DNA of 64,000 nucleotides from Mycobacterium sp. E2733 (lineage in GTDB: Bacteria > Actinomycetota > Actinomycetes > Mycobacteriales > Mycobacteriaceae): positions 124,001 to 188,000 of the forward strand of contig NZ_LZJZ01000020.1 of NCBI RefSeq assembly GCF_001667585.1, written 5' to 3'. The notes under the pieces were generated by a model. It was given only the letters and a program-made list of their open reading frames with translations. It searched no databases and had not been told where the DNA came from. A program made the position numbers and the translations under genes. Positions 43,737 to 51,396 of the stretch are shown in pieces (positions within the stretch are counted from its first letter, which is position 1; each line of letters starts with the position of its first letter).

Positions 43737-44029
43737 TCGGAATCAAATTCAACAAACGACTCCTGGTGGTATGGATGATCCTGGCGGCCCTCACCCTCGG
43801 CTACCTATGGATAGACCACTCCGCAGGGGGCCGGGCCGGCGCGCTGAATTCCAGTGCGGTGGTCACGTCGAGTGTCATCGTGATCGCACTTATCAAGGTG
43901 CGCATCATCTTTCGTGAGTTCATGGAGGTGCGAAACGCTCCGGTACTGCTGTGCCGGCTTACCGACGCGTGGGTGGTGCTGATGGCCGTCGCCCTGCTCA
44001 CCTGCTATTTCGTCGGCATGACGCACTGA
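43733..44029 (+). CDS. Cytochrome c oxidase subunit IV-like small membrane protein
   Basis: A 98-residue protein starting at GTG 43,733, overlapping the subunit III-like stop. It has three membrane segments (LLVVWMILAALTLGYLWI, SAVVTSSVIVIALIKVRIIF, WVVLMAVALLTCYFVGM) and FREFMEVRNAP between helices 2 and 3. This is the pattern of prokaryotic COX4/NorF-like proteins. It ends the four-gene membrane operon, one base before the convergent P450 stop. Confidence 0.85.
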   Translation: MIGIKFNKRLLVVWMILAALTLGYLWIDHSAGGRAGALNSSAVVTSSVIVIALIKVRIIFREFMEVRNAPVLLCRLTDAWVVLMAVALLTCYFVGMTH

Positions 44030-44030
44030 G

Positions 44031-45326
44031 TCAGCCGACGGACGCGACCGCGTCCGCGGTGGTGAACTTCAGGTGCAGTTCGCTCAGGCCTCGCAGGATG
44101 TAGGTCGGCTCGTAGGTGTAGCGACGTTCGGCCGCCGGCCCGTGATGAGCCTCGTTGATTTCGATGTGCGGCATCCGGTCCAGGATCCGTTCGATCGAGA
44201 CACGGCCCTCGACGCGGGCGAGCGGCCCACCGGGACACGAGTGCACGCCACGCGCGAACGCCATGTGTTCGCGGACGTTCTTGCGGCGAAGGTCGAACTC
44301 GTGCGGGTTGTCGAACCGGCGCGGGTCGCGGTTGGCGGCGCCCGGTAGCACCATCACAACAGTGCCGGCGGGGATGTCGACACCGCCGATGCTCGTTGCC
44401 CTGCGGGCCAGGCGCGAATCGCTCTTGACGGGGCTGTCCATGCGCAGCGATTCCTCGATGAACGCGGGGATCAGGCTGCGGTCCTCGCGCACCTGTTGCT
44501 GGATGTCGGGCCGATCGCCGAGTACCTGCAGGGCAGCGCTGAGCAGCTTGGCGGTGGTTTCCTGTCCGGCGGCGAAGAGGAACGTCGCCGAGCGGACCAC
44601 CTCGATCACCGGGGGCGTCGAGCCGTCCGGATACTTCGCTTCCGCCAGGAAGGTCAGCACGTCGCCGCGGGGTTCGCGCCGCCGATCCTCGATGTAGTTG
44701 CAGAACTTGTCGTCGAGCCACTCCAGCGGGTTGATCCCGACCGACTCGTGATCCAGCGCGCCAACCCGCGCCTCGGGGCGGTCGGCGCCCAAGACTTTAC
44801 GAAACTCCTTGTGGTCCTCTTCAGGTACGCCGAGTAGGTCGGCGATCACCAGCGTGGCGAACGGCTTTGAGTATTCGGCGATGAACTCGCACTCGCCGTT
44901 GCGCAGGAACTCGTCGAGCTGACGGTCGGCGAGCCGCCACATGAACTCCTCGTTCTGCTTCAGCCGGCTCGGAGTCAGCAGCTTGGCCAGCACCGACCGG
45001 GCCTTGGTGTGCTCCGGCGGGTCCATGGTGACCATGTGCTCGTTCATGGGAAAGGAGCTGCGGTGCGCATCGATCTGGGGACCGATGTCGTCGCCTTCGG
45101 GCGTGAAGGGCAGCGGTGGGAACGGCCCGCCGAGCGCGACGATGTTGGAGAACGTCTCCGGATCCTTATAAACCTCGCAGGCTTCGTCGTAACCGGTGAC
45201 CGCGACGACGCCATAGTGCGGCAGGCGCAGCACCGGGTTCTGACTGCGCAGGTAGTCGAAATAAGGGTGCGGATCCGGGACCAGTGACGGGTCGGTGAAG
45301 AAGTCGATGGAATCGTACGTGCTCAT
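44031..45326 (-). CDS. Cytochrome P450
   Basis: A 431-residue P450 with I-helix AGQETT, K-helix EESLR and haem loop FARGVHSCPG with Cys about 364. It is closely related to the P450 at 217: both share EGDD, MWRLADRQLDEFL/MWALADQVLDDFL, SLIP-FIEESLR and PTYILRGL-ELHL. Unlike the others, no ferredoxin is adjacent, so it may share one. It starts at ATG 45,326 and is divergent from the TetR gene at 45,514. Confidence 0.95.
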   Translation of the reverse strand: MSTYDSIDFFTDPSLVPDPHPYFDYLRSQNPVLRLPHYGVVAVTGYDEACEVYKDPETFSNIVALGGPFPPLPFTPEGDDIGPQIDAHRSSFPMNEHMVTMDPPEHTKARSVLAKLLTPSRLKQNEEFMWRLADRQLDEFLRNGECEFIAEYSKPFATLVIADLLGVPEEDHKEFRKVLGADRPEARVGALDHESVGINPLEWLDDKFCNYIEDRRREPRGDVLTFLAEAKYPDGSTPPVIEVVRSATFLFAAGQETTAKLLSAALQVLGDRPDIQQQVREDRSLIPAFIEESLRMDSPVKSDSRLARRATSIGGVDIPAGTVVMVLPGAANRDPRRFDNPHEFDLRRKNVREHMAFARGVHSCPGGPLARVEGRVSIERILDRMPHIEINEAHHGPAAERRYTYEPTYILRGLSELHLKFTTADAVASVG

Positions 45327-45408
45327 CGGATTGCGTCTCCCTGGGCTGGGTTACCGGTCTTATCGGCGGCAAACCGTACCGCCGCCCCGATTTCGAGAAC
45401 CGAAAATG

Positions 45409-45428
45409 TGCTGAGCACCTGCTTAGCA
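45409..45428. promoter_or_regulatory. Two tandem TGCTNAGCA palindromes between P450 and TetR
   Basis: TGCTGAGCA (45,409-45,417) and TGCTTAGCA (45,420-45,428) are two 9-bp palindromes separated by 2 bp, in the 187-bp divergent promoter region. The position between a P450 and a TetR gene suggests autoregulation and control of the P450. The same unit was not noticed elsewhere in the window. Confidence 0.55.
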
Positions 45429-45513
45429 TGGCGGTAATGTCAGGGTCAAGATCGCAACGCCGCGCCACGATACGATCCGTGGGGTCGGATGGCGCACAGT
45501 ACGGAGTGTGGAG

Positions 45514-46188
45514 ATGACAGCGTCTTCTTCCGGGGCTCGCAGGATCGGAGCGCCGGACGCGAAGAATCGCGGCCTGCTGCTCGACGCGGCCGAACAACTG
45601 ATGCTCGAAGAGGGTTACGCCGCCGTGACCTCGCGTCGCCTCGCCGGCAGGGCCGGGCTGAAGCCGCAGCTGGTGCACTATTACTTCCGCACCATGGAGG
45701 ACCTGTTCCTCGAGGTCTTCCGGCGCCGTGCCGAGGAGGGCCTGCGGTTTCAAGCCGAAGCGCTGCAGTCGCCACAGCCGCTGTGGGCGCTGTGGAGGTT
45801 CGGCACCGATCCGGCATTCACCCGCATCTCGATGGAATTCATGGCGCTGGCGAACCATCGCAAGGAGATGCGAGCCGAAATCGCTTACTACGCCGAGCGT
45901 TTCCGTGAGGAACAGCGCCAAGCGGTGGCGGCCGCGCTGCAACGCTACGGCGAGGACACCTCCGAGATGCCGCCGGTGGTCTGGACGGTGCTGATGACCA
46001 GCCTGTCGCGCATGCTGGTGCTCGAGCAGGCTATCGGCATGTCCGGCGGCCATGCCGAGACCATGGCGCTGGTCGAGAGCCACCTGCGCCGCCTGGAAGG
46101 CGAGCCGCAACCCATTCCTGGTATGCCGCCGGCCTGGGTGGTTCACCAGTTGCGCAGCGAACAGAGCACGCCCTTCGGGCCGTCCTGA
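45514..46188 (+). CDS. TetR-family transcriptional regulator
   Basis: A 224-residue TetR regulator. The helix-turn-helix is about 20-62 (LLLDAAEQLMLEEGYAAVTSR, GLKPQLVHYYFRTMEDLFLE). The C-terminal domain includes ISMEFMALANHRKEMRAEIA. ATG 45,514 is chosen; GTG 45,508 would add two residues. It is a candidate regulator of the catabolic genes as it is divergent from a P450 and lies inside the island. Its 3' end overlaps the convergent secreted-protein gene by 46 bp. Confidence 0.92.
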   Translation: MTASSSGARRIGAPDAKNRGLLLDAAEQLMLEEGYAAVTSRRLAGRAGLKPQLVHYYFRTMEDLFLEVFRRRAEEGLRFQAEALQSPQPLWALWRFGTDPAFTRISMEFMALANHRKEMRAEIAYYAERFREEQRQAVAAALQRYGEDTSEMPPVVWTVLMTSLSRMLVLEQAIGMSGGHAETMALVESHLRRLEGEPQPIPGMPPAWVVHQLRSEQSTPFGPS

Positions 46189-46571
46189 GATACGACGACG
46201 GCGCCGTCGACCGCAAGATCGCAGTGCAGCCCCGGCGTGCCGGGCTCCGTGCCCGTGCTCGCCACGACCATCGCGTACGCGTCGGGGTTCGACATGTCCA
46301 GATCGAAGCTCCATGGCTTGTCCGGAGCGATGTCAACGTCGACGTGCGGTGTGAACGAGTAGGGGTTGTGGCTGTAGTCGGAGAATTTTTCCGGCTGGTG
46401 GTCCAGGTAGTAGATATCGGTGTAGATCGGGTTCTGCGCGCTCACGGTGTACTTGACATGATGCATGACCGGGTCGGCATGGGCGCGGCCGGGGCCCACG
46501 ACTGAACAGGTCGCACCGGCCAGCATCGCCGCCAACGTGGCCGCGCCCCAGCCCAACCGTCTGACCGTCAT
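46143..46571 (-). CDS. Secreted MmpS-like protein of unknown function
   Basis: A 142-residue exported protein starting at ATG 46,571 after GGAGGGGCG. The signal peptide ends near GRAHADP. The mature part has HHVKYTVSAQNPIYTDIYYLD, a beta-sandwich pattern similar to MmpS-family extracytoplasmic domains, and two cysteines (LHC, VLC). It overlaps the enoyl-CoA hydratase stop by 4 bp, so the two are co-translated although one is exported. It runs 46 bp into the 3' end of the opposing TetR gene. Confidence 0.83.
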   Translation of the reverse strand: MTVRRLGWGAATLAAMLAGATCSVVGPGRAHADPVMHHVKYTVSAQNPIYTDIYYLDHQPEKFSDYSHNPYSFTPHVDVDIAPDKPWSFDLDMSNPDAYAMVVASTGTEPGTPGLHCDLAVDGAVVVSQDGPKGVLCSLRNW

Positions 46572-47314
46572 TTCGCCCCTCCGGCCGCCCGTCGCGCACT
46601 CGTGGTGCGGTTCATCACCCGCTCCGCGGCCCGCCAGTGTGCGTCGGCAACCCACAGCCGCGCAAAGGATGCTATCGCTTCGTCTGCCGAAACTCCGCTG
46701 ATTACGCGCTTAATCTCGGTCGCCGGATGGCGAGCCAGCGACCTCGCGATGGCTTGCCACCCTTCGTCGAACGAGGCGCGGGGGAACACCCGGTCCACCA
46801 AGCCGACTCGCTCGGCCTCCTCCGCGGTGAGCGCGGTTCCGGTGCCGGCCAACAACAGCGCCCGGCTCTTTCCGACGAGCTCGGCCAGCCGCTCGGCGCC
46901 GCCCCAGGCCGGCATGATCGCCAGCTCCACCTGGTTGAAGGCGATCTTGACGTCGTCGGCCGCCACCCGGATGTCGGCGGCGACGGCCACTTCGGCGCCA
47001 CCGCCGAAGGCGTGGCCGTTGAGCGCGGCGATCACCGGAGCCGGGAAGCTGGCAAGCTGATCGCAGATCGCACGCATCCGCTTGGCCATCGCCGCGGCGT
47101 CCTCTTCGGTGCGCAGCGCACGCAGTTCCTTGAGGTCGCCGCCGGATACAAAAGCCCGCTCGCCCGCCCCCTTGATCACCAGGGTCCTGGCGCCCGCCGC
47201 GGCGTCGAGCGCCTTCTCCAGCTGCTGCATGGTGTCCAGCGCGATGGCATTGCGCGCATGCGGGCGATCGATGGTCAGCACCGCCAACCCGTCATCGATC
47301 TCCAGGTCCACCAT
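46568..47314 (-). CDS. Enoyl-CoA hydratase/isomerase family protein
   Basis: A 248-residue crotonase-fold enzyme. The oxyanion-hole segments are FVSGGDLKEL and NGHAFGGGAEVAVAADI. The second catalytic region FNQVELAIMPAWGGAERL keeps both glutamates expected of hydratases. It starts at ATG 47,314. It probably hydrates an enoyl-CoA formed by the acyl-CoA dehydrogenase pair. Two GAGAAT-type sites lie just upstream. Confidence 0.93.
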   Translation of the reverse strand: MVDLEIDDGLAVLTIDRPHARNAIALDTMQQLEKALDAAAGARTLVIKGAGERAFVSGGDLKELRALRTEEDAAAMAKRMRAICDQLASFPAPVIAALNGHAFGGGAEVAVAADIRVAADDVKIAFNQVELAIMPAWGGAERLAELVGKSRALLLAGTGTALTAEEAERVGLVDRVFPRASFDEGWQAIARSLARHPATEIKRVISGVSADEAIASFARLWVADAHWRAAERVMNRTTSARRAAGGAK

Positions 47315-47343
47315 GCGTTATTGCTCCTTGGACGAGAACAGAC

Positions 47344-47380
47344 GATATTGGCATTCTCTCGATGCGAGAATAACATCGTC
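47344..47380. promoter_or_regulatory. Two GAGAAT-type operator-like sites upstream of enoyl-CoA hydratase
   Basis: GATATTGGCATTCTC (47,344-47,358, reverse orientation) and GAGAATAACATCGTC (47,366-47,380) each match about 11 of 15 bases of the perfect site at 18,517. Their starts are 22 bp apart. They lie 30-66 bp upstream of the start at 47,314 and 45-81 bp before the divergent lipoprotein gene, so either or both could be controlled. Confidence 0.45.
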
Positions 47381-47424
47381 GCCGCAGGCCGAAGAGCTAT
47401 CGTCAGCGAAGACAGGGGCGCCCC

Positions 47425-47847
47425 ATGCGGGATCGAATCGCGGCAATGGTCACGGCGTCGCTCGCCGTCACCATGCTCGGCGCGTGCACTCCGCGGCCGC
47501 CCACCCAAATCTCCAGCACCGCCTCCGCGACCGTCAACGGAGTCGACACGAAGTTCAACGTCGTCAAGTGCGGTCAGCGGGAGTGGACCCGGACGATCGA
47601 CATCGGCGGCGACTTCGCCGGGGCCAAAGTCATCGTCGACGAGCGAGCGGATCCGGTTTCCGTCGAGTCGGTCCGCATCCGCAACCTGGGCGACTTCACC
47701 GGCATGTACTCGCGTGGGGGCGAGGGTGATGCGGACATAAGTTTGAGCGGCGGCAGGTTCACCATCACCGGCACCGCGCACGGCTCGAAGGCCGACAAAC
47801 CCAACGAGCCGACCACGGCCACCTTCAAAATCGTCATTGCTTGCTGA
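47425..47847 (+). CDS. LpqH-family lipoprotein
   Basis: A 140-residue lipoprotein with lipobox MLGAC (Cys21). The mature domain, with SATVNGVDTKFNVVKC, FAGAKVIVDE, a Cys at the very end and the central YSRGGEGDADISL, matches the mycobacterial 19-kDa antigen (LpqH/LppE) family. It is surface-exposed and of unclear physiological function. The start ATG follows GGGGCGCCCC without a clear ribosome site. It is divergent from the enoyl-CoA hydratase. Confidence 0.88.
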   Translation: MRDRIAAMVTASLAVTMLGACTPRPPTQISSTASATVNGVDTKFNVVKCGQREWTRTIDIGGDFAGAKVIVDERADPVSVESVRIRNLGDFTGMYSRGGEGDADISLSGGRFTITGTAHGSKADKPNEPTTATFKIVIAC

Positions 47848-47892
47848 CCGGCCATTCAGGACGCCGGGGCCCGTTGCGGTTCGACGCCTGTA

Positions 47893-47907
47893 GAGAATAC
47901 AATTCTC
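47893..47907. promoter_or_regulatory. Perfect GAGAAT-N3-ATTCTC repeat upstream of amidohydrolase/FadD operon
   Basis: GAGAATACAATTCTC is a perfect inverted repeat with 6-bp arms and a 3-bp centre, ending 22 bp before the amidohydrolase ATG at 47,930. It is the second perfect copy of the motif in the window, after 18,517. Confidence 0.6.
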
Positions 47908-47929
47908 ATAAATTGCGAAGGAGGATTTC

Positions 47930-49120
47930 ATGGGCCAGTTGTCGCACCGGGAGGACGTCCCGTTTCCGATCTTTGACGCGGACAACCATCTCTACGAGCC
48001 GCCGGAGGCGCTGACCAAGTTCCTGCCGAAGGAGTACAAGGACTTCGTCCAGTACGTGCAGATCAATGGGCGCACCAAGATCGCGATTCGCGGCCACATC
48101 AGCAACTACATTCCCAACCCGACCTTCGAGGTCGTCGCCCGGCCGGGCGCGTGGGAGGAGTACTTCAAGTACGGCAACCCGGACGGCAAGAGCAAGCGCG
48201 AACTGTTCGGTGAGCCGATGCGCGCGATCCCGGCGTTCTTCGAGCCCGGCCCGCGTCTGGAGAAGATGAACGAGCTGGGTCTGGACCGCACCCTGATGTT
48301 CCCGACGCTGGCCAGCCTGCTCGAGGAGCGGTTGCGCGACGACCCGGTCGCCATCCACGTCCTGATCCATGCGCTGAACGAATGGCTCGATGAGGTCTGG
48401 GGCTTCAACTACCAGAACCGGATCTTCACCACTCCGGTCATCACCCTGCCGATCGTCGACAAGGCGATCGAAGAGCTGGAGTGGGCGGTCAAGCGCGGTG
48501 CGCGCTGCATCCTGATCCGCCCGGCTCCGGTCCCCGGCTTCCGCGGCCCTCGGTCGTTCGCGGTGCCCGAGTTCGACCCGTTCTGGGAGCGGGTCGTCGA
48601 GTACGACCTGCTCGTCGGCATGCACTCCAGCGACAGCGGTTACTCCCGGTACACCTCCGAGTGGGACGGTGCCGAGCAGGAGATGCTGCCGTTCCAGACC
48701 AATGCGATGGGCATCCTCAACGAGTGGCGGCCCATCCAGGACGCGGTGGGCTCGTGGGTGATCCACGGTGCGCTCTACCGCCACCCCAAGCTGAAGGTCG
48801 CGATCGTCGAGGCCGGCTCGAAATGGATGACCCCGTTGCTGGATGGCCTTGCCGAGGTCTTCCGGAAGGCGCCGGAAGTCTTCCCGAGCGACCCGGTCGA
48901 GATGGTCAAGAACCGCATCCACGTCAGCCCGTTCTTCGAGGACGGCATCGACGACCTGGTCAATCTCGTCGGCGTGGACCGGGTGCTGTACGGCTCGGAC
49001 TGGCCGCACCCCGAAGGGCTGGCCGAGCCGACCTTCTACGTCAACGCGCTGTCGCACCTGTCGGTCGACGACCAGGCAAAGATCATGGGCGGCAACCTCG
49101 GTCGGCTCGTCACGGTGTGA
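47930..49120 (+). CDS. Amidohydrolase family 2 protein
   Basis: A 396-residue amidohydrolase-2 family TIM barrel with IFDADNHLYEPPEALTKFL (metal site D-x-N-H form), a central GMHSSDSGY and GSDWPHPEGL near the end. The first metal motif reads D-N-H rather than the more usual D-x-H. It starts at ATG 47,930 after AAGGAGGA. The stop overlaps the acyl-CoA synthetase GTG by 4 bp. It is related to the amidohydrolases at 14,348 and 15,523. Confidence 0.92.
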   Translation: MGQLSHREDVPFPIFDADNHLYEPPEALTKFLPKEYKDFVQYVQINGRTKIAIRGHISNYIPNPTFEVVARPGAWEEYFKYGNPDGKSKRELFGEPMRAIPAFFEPGPRLEKMNELGLDRTLMFPTLASLLEERLRDDPVAIHVLIHALNEWLDEVWGFNYQNRIFTTPVITLPIVDKAIEELEWAVKRGARCILIRPAPVPGFRGPRSFAVPEFDPFWERVVEYDLLVGMHSSDSGYSRYTSEWDGAEQEMLPFQTNAMGILNEWRPIQDAVGSWVIHGALYRHPKLKVAIVEAGSKWMTPLLDGLAEVFRKAPEVFPSDPVEMVKNRIHVSPFFEDGIDDLVNLVGVDRVLYGSDWPHPEGLAEPTFYVNALSHLSVDDQAKIMGGNLGRLVTV

Positions 49121-50556
49121 CGCCTAGGGAGGCGTGGCGGACCATCCCCGAGATGGTCTTGAGCGCGGCGGACCGCTTCGGCGATGCGGAAGCGGTCGTG
49201 GACGGTCCGCTGCGCCTCACATTCTCCGAAGTGGTAGAGCGAATCCGTTGCGCCGCAGGCGCATTCGCTGACCTCGGGGTGGAGAAGGGCGACCGGGTCG
49301 CCATCTGGGCGCCCAACTCGGCAGAGTGGATTATCGCCGCCTTCGGGCTGCTCACCGCCGGCGGCGTGCTGGTTCCGGTCAACACGCGGTTCAAGGCGGA
49401 CGAAGCGGGCGACATCATCACCCGCAGCAAGGCGAAGGCCGTACTGGTCCAGAAGGGCTTTCTGGGGCAGGACTACACCGCGCCGGCCGGGATACCCGTC
49501 ATCGATCTGAAATCCGACTTCCTTGCCGGGGGCTCCCCGTTCGCGTGCGCGGTGGGCGGCACCGACATCGCCGACGTCATCTTCACCTCGGGCACGACCG
49601 GTCGCCCGAAGGGCGCGATGATGAATCATCGCCAGACACTGCGGATGTATGAGGAATGGGCGACGCTCGCGGACCTGCGCCAGGGGGACCGCTACCTGCA
49701 GATCAACCCGTATTTCCACACGTTCGGCCTGAAAGCGGGACTGATCACGTCGTTTCTGCGGGGTGCGACGATGCTGCCGGTCGCGGTTTTCGACGTCGAC
49801 GCGGTGGTGAATCTCGTTGAGCGCGAACGCGTCACGATGCTGCCCGGTCCGCCGACGCTGTACCACTCGTTGCTGACGGTCGGCGACAAGGCCAAGCTGT
49901 CGACGCTGCGAGCGGGCGTCACCGGCGCGGCCGACATCCCGGTGGAACTGGTCCGTCGCATCCACGGCGAACTGCCCTTCCAGACGCTGATGACCGGATA
50001 CGGGCTGACCGAGGCGGGCAACGTCACCCTGTCCCGGCCCGGCGATTCGTTCGAGGACGTGGCGACCACGGCGGGCCTGCCGTGCGACGGGGTGGAGGTG
50101 CGCATCGCCGACGACGGCGAAGTGCTGGTCCGCGGCTACGGCGTGATGCAGGGGTATTTGGATGACCCGGAGGGCACCGCCGCGGCGATCGACACGGACG
50201 GCTGGTTGCACACCGGCGATCTGGGCCGCCTCGACGCGGCGGGTCGGCTGCGGATCGACGGCCGCAAGAAGGACATGTTCATCGTGGGCGGGTTCAATGC
50301 CTACCCGGCGGAGATCGAGGGCTACCTGCTGGAGCATCCGGCGGTGGCGCAAGCCGCCGTCATCGGGGTCCCCGATGATCGGCTCGGCCAGGTGGGCAAG
50401 GCCTTTGTGGTGGCGAAAACGCGGGTGTCCGAGGATGACCTGCTGATATGGTGCCGAGAGCGGATGGCTGGATTCAAAGCGCCGAGATCCATCCAGTTTC
50501 TCGACGAGCTGCCGCTCAATGCCACGGGGAAAGTGATGAAGGATCAACTCCGTTGA
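49117..50556 (+). CDS. Acyl-CoA synthetase (FadD family, AMP-binding)
   Basis: A 479-residue adenylate-forming ligase. It has the P-loop FTSGTTGRPKGA, TGYGLTEAG, the hinge DGRKKDMFIVGGFNAYPAEIE, and the C-terminal lysine in NATGKVMKDQLR. It starts at GTG 49,117 overlapping the amidohydrolase stop. It is shorter than most FadD proteins, mainly in the N-terminal half. It probably activates a carboxylic acid of the pathway to its CoA ester. Confidence 0.94.
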   Translation: MTPREAWRTIPEMVLSAADRFGDAEAVVDGPLRLTFSEVVERIRCAAGAFADLGVEKGDRVAIWAPNSAEWIIAAFGLLTAGGVLVPVNTRFKADEAGDIITRSKAKAVLVQKGFLGQDYTAPAGIPVIDLKSDFLAGGSPFACAVGGTDIADVIFTSGTTGRPKGAMMNHRQTLRMYEEWATLADLRQGDRYLQINPYFHTFGLKAGLITSFLRGATMLPVAVFDVDAVVNLVERERVTMLPGPPTLYHSLLTVGDKAKLSTLRAGVTGAADIPVELVRRIHGELPFQTLMTGYGLTEAGNVTLSRPGDSFEDVATTAGLPCDGVEVRIADDGEVLVRGYGVMQGYLDDPEGTAAAIDTDGWLHTGDLGRLDAAGRLRIDGRKKDMFIVGGFNAYPAEIEGYLLEHPAVAQAAVIGVPDDRLGQVGKAFVVAKTRVSEDDLLIWCRERMAGFKAPRSIQFLDELPLNATGKVMKDQLR

Positions 50557-51179
50557 GTGACGGCGACATTCATTCGATGGTGATCGCGTCGGATTACCGT
50601 GTCCCGGACCCCAGCCGGGTATGGCCGCTGCTCGAGCGCAGAAAGGCGGCGCTGTCCGACATCGGCGCCCACCACGTCCTGGTCTACACCTCGACGCATG
50701 ACTACGGCCGCGTGTTGGTGATGATCGGAATCCACAGCCGCGAGCCGATCGTGGAGCTGCTGCGCTCGCGAGTCTTCTTCGACTGGTTCGACGCGGCCGG
50801 CGTCGACGACATTCCGGCGGTCTTCGCCGGCGAGATCGTCGAACGGTTCGTCCCGGCGCCCACCGTGACGCCCGAGGCGCCCGGCGTCGTGGTCGCCACC
50901 ATCGCCTCGGTCCACGACGTGGCGGCGCTGGCCGCCGAAGTCGCTTCGGCCACCGACAGATTCGTCGCGGCCGGCATCCGCAAGACCTGGATCTTCCAGG
51001 CCTTCGACGATGAGCACGAGGTGCTGATCATGTCGGAGCTGCCCGACGAAGAGAGCGCGCGGCGATGGATCGAGCATCCCGACGCAGCGGCCGAGTGGAT
51101 GTCCGGCGCCGGAATGGGGCCCTATCCACCGATATTCGTCGGCCGATTCACCAACATGATGCGCATCGAGGCGGACTGA
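50553..51179 (+). CDS. Conserved hypothetical protein, possible two-domain alpha/beta barrel
   Basis: A 208-residue soluble protein. TTG 50,553 overlaps the synthetase stop and has AAGGA upstream; ATG 50,577 is an alternative. Two similar halves can be seen, each with a strand-helix pattern (HHVLVYTSTHDYGRVLVMIG; KTWIFQAFDDEHEVLIMSEL), suggesting a tandem ferredoxin-like fold. No motif for catalysis is evident. The close coupling suggests an accessory role to the synthetase. Confidence 0.8.
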   Translation: MSDGDIHSMVIASDYRVPDPSRVWPLLERRKAALSDIGAHHVLVYTSTHDYGRVLVMIGIHSREPIVELLRSRVFFDWFDAAGVDDIPAVFAGEIVERFVPAPTVTPEAPGVVVATIASVHDVAALAAEVASATDRFVAAGIRKTWIFQAFDDEHEVLIMSELPDEESARRWIEHPDAAAEWMSGAGMGPYPPIFVGRFTNMMRIEAD

Positions 51180-51191
51180 GCGGGCAGGGCG

Positions 51192-51386
51192 ATGTTCGTG
51201 TGCCTGTGCAACGGAGTCACCAGTCAAACCGTGACCGAGGCGGTCGAAGCCGGGGCCTGCACCACCAAGGATGTCGCCCAGGCCTGCGGAGCGGGCGCCG
51301 ACTGCGGGCGTTGCCGGCGCACGGTCCAGGCGATGCTGCGCTCGTCCGACCCGGCCGGCGGGCCCCCTCCCTCCGAGCCCCGCTGA
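51192..51386 (+). CDS. Bfd-like [2Fe-2S]-binding protein
   Basis: A 64-residue protein of the bacterioferritin-associated ferredoxin type. Cluster ligands CLC near residue 4 and CGRC at about 38-41 have the expected spacing, with an AGACTTKDVAQACGAG helix between. Bfd reduces ferric iron in bacterioferritin in other bacteria; here no bacterioferritin gene is adjacent. It starts at ATG 51,192, 12 bp after the previous stop, and has a short Pro-rich tail. Confidence 0.88.
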   Translation: MFVCLCNGVTSQTVTEAVEAGACTTKDVAQACGAGADCGRCRRTVQAMLRSSDPAGGPPPSEPR

Positions 51387-51396
51387 CGCGGCGTCC

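Noticed and set aside
48481..49116. N-terminal extension of the acyl-CoA synthetase
   Set aside because: It is a frame shadow of the amidohydrolase with Arg/Pro-rich composition; GTG 49,117 gives the normal GTGA overlap.
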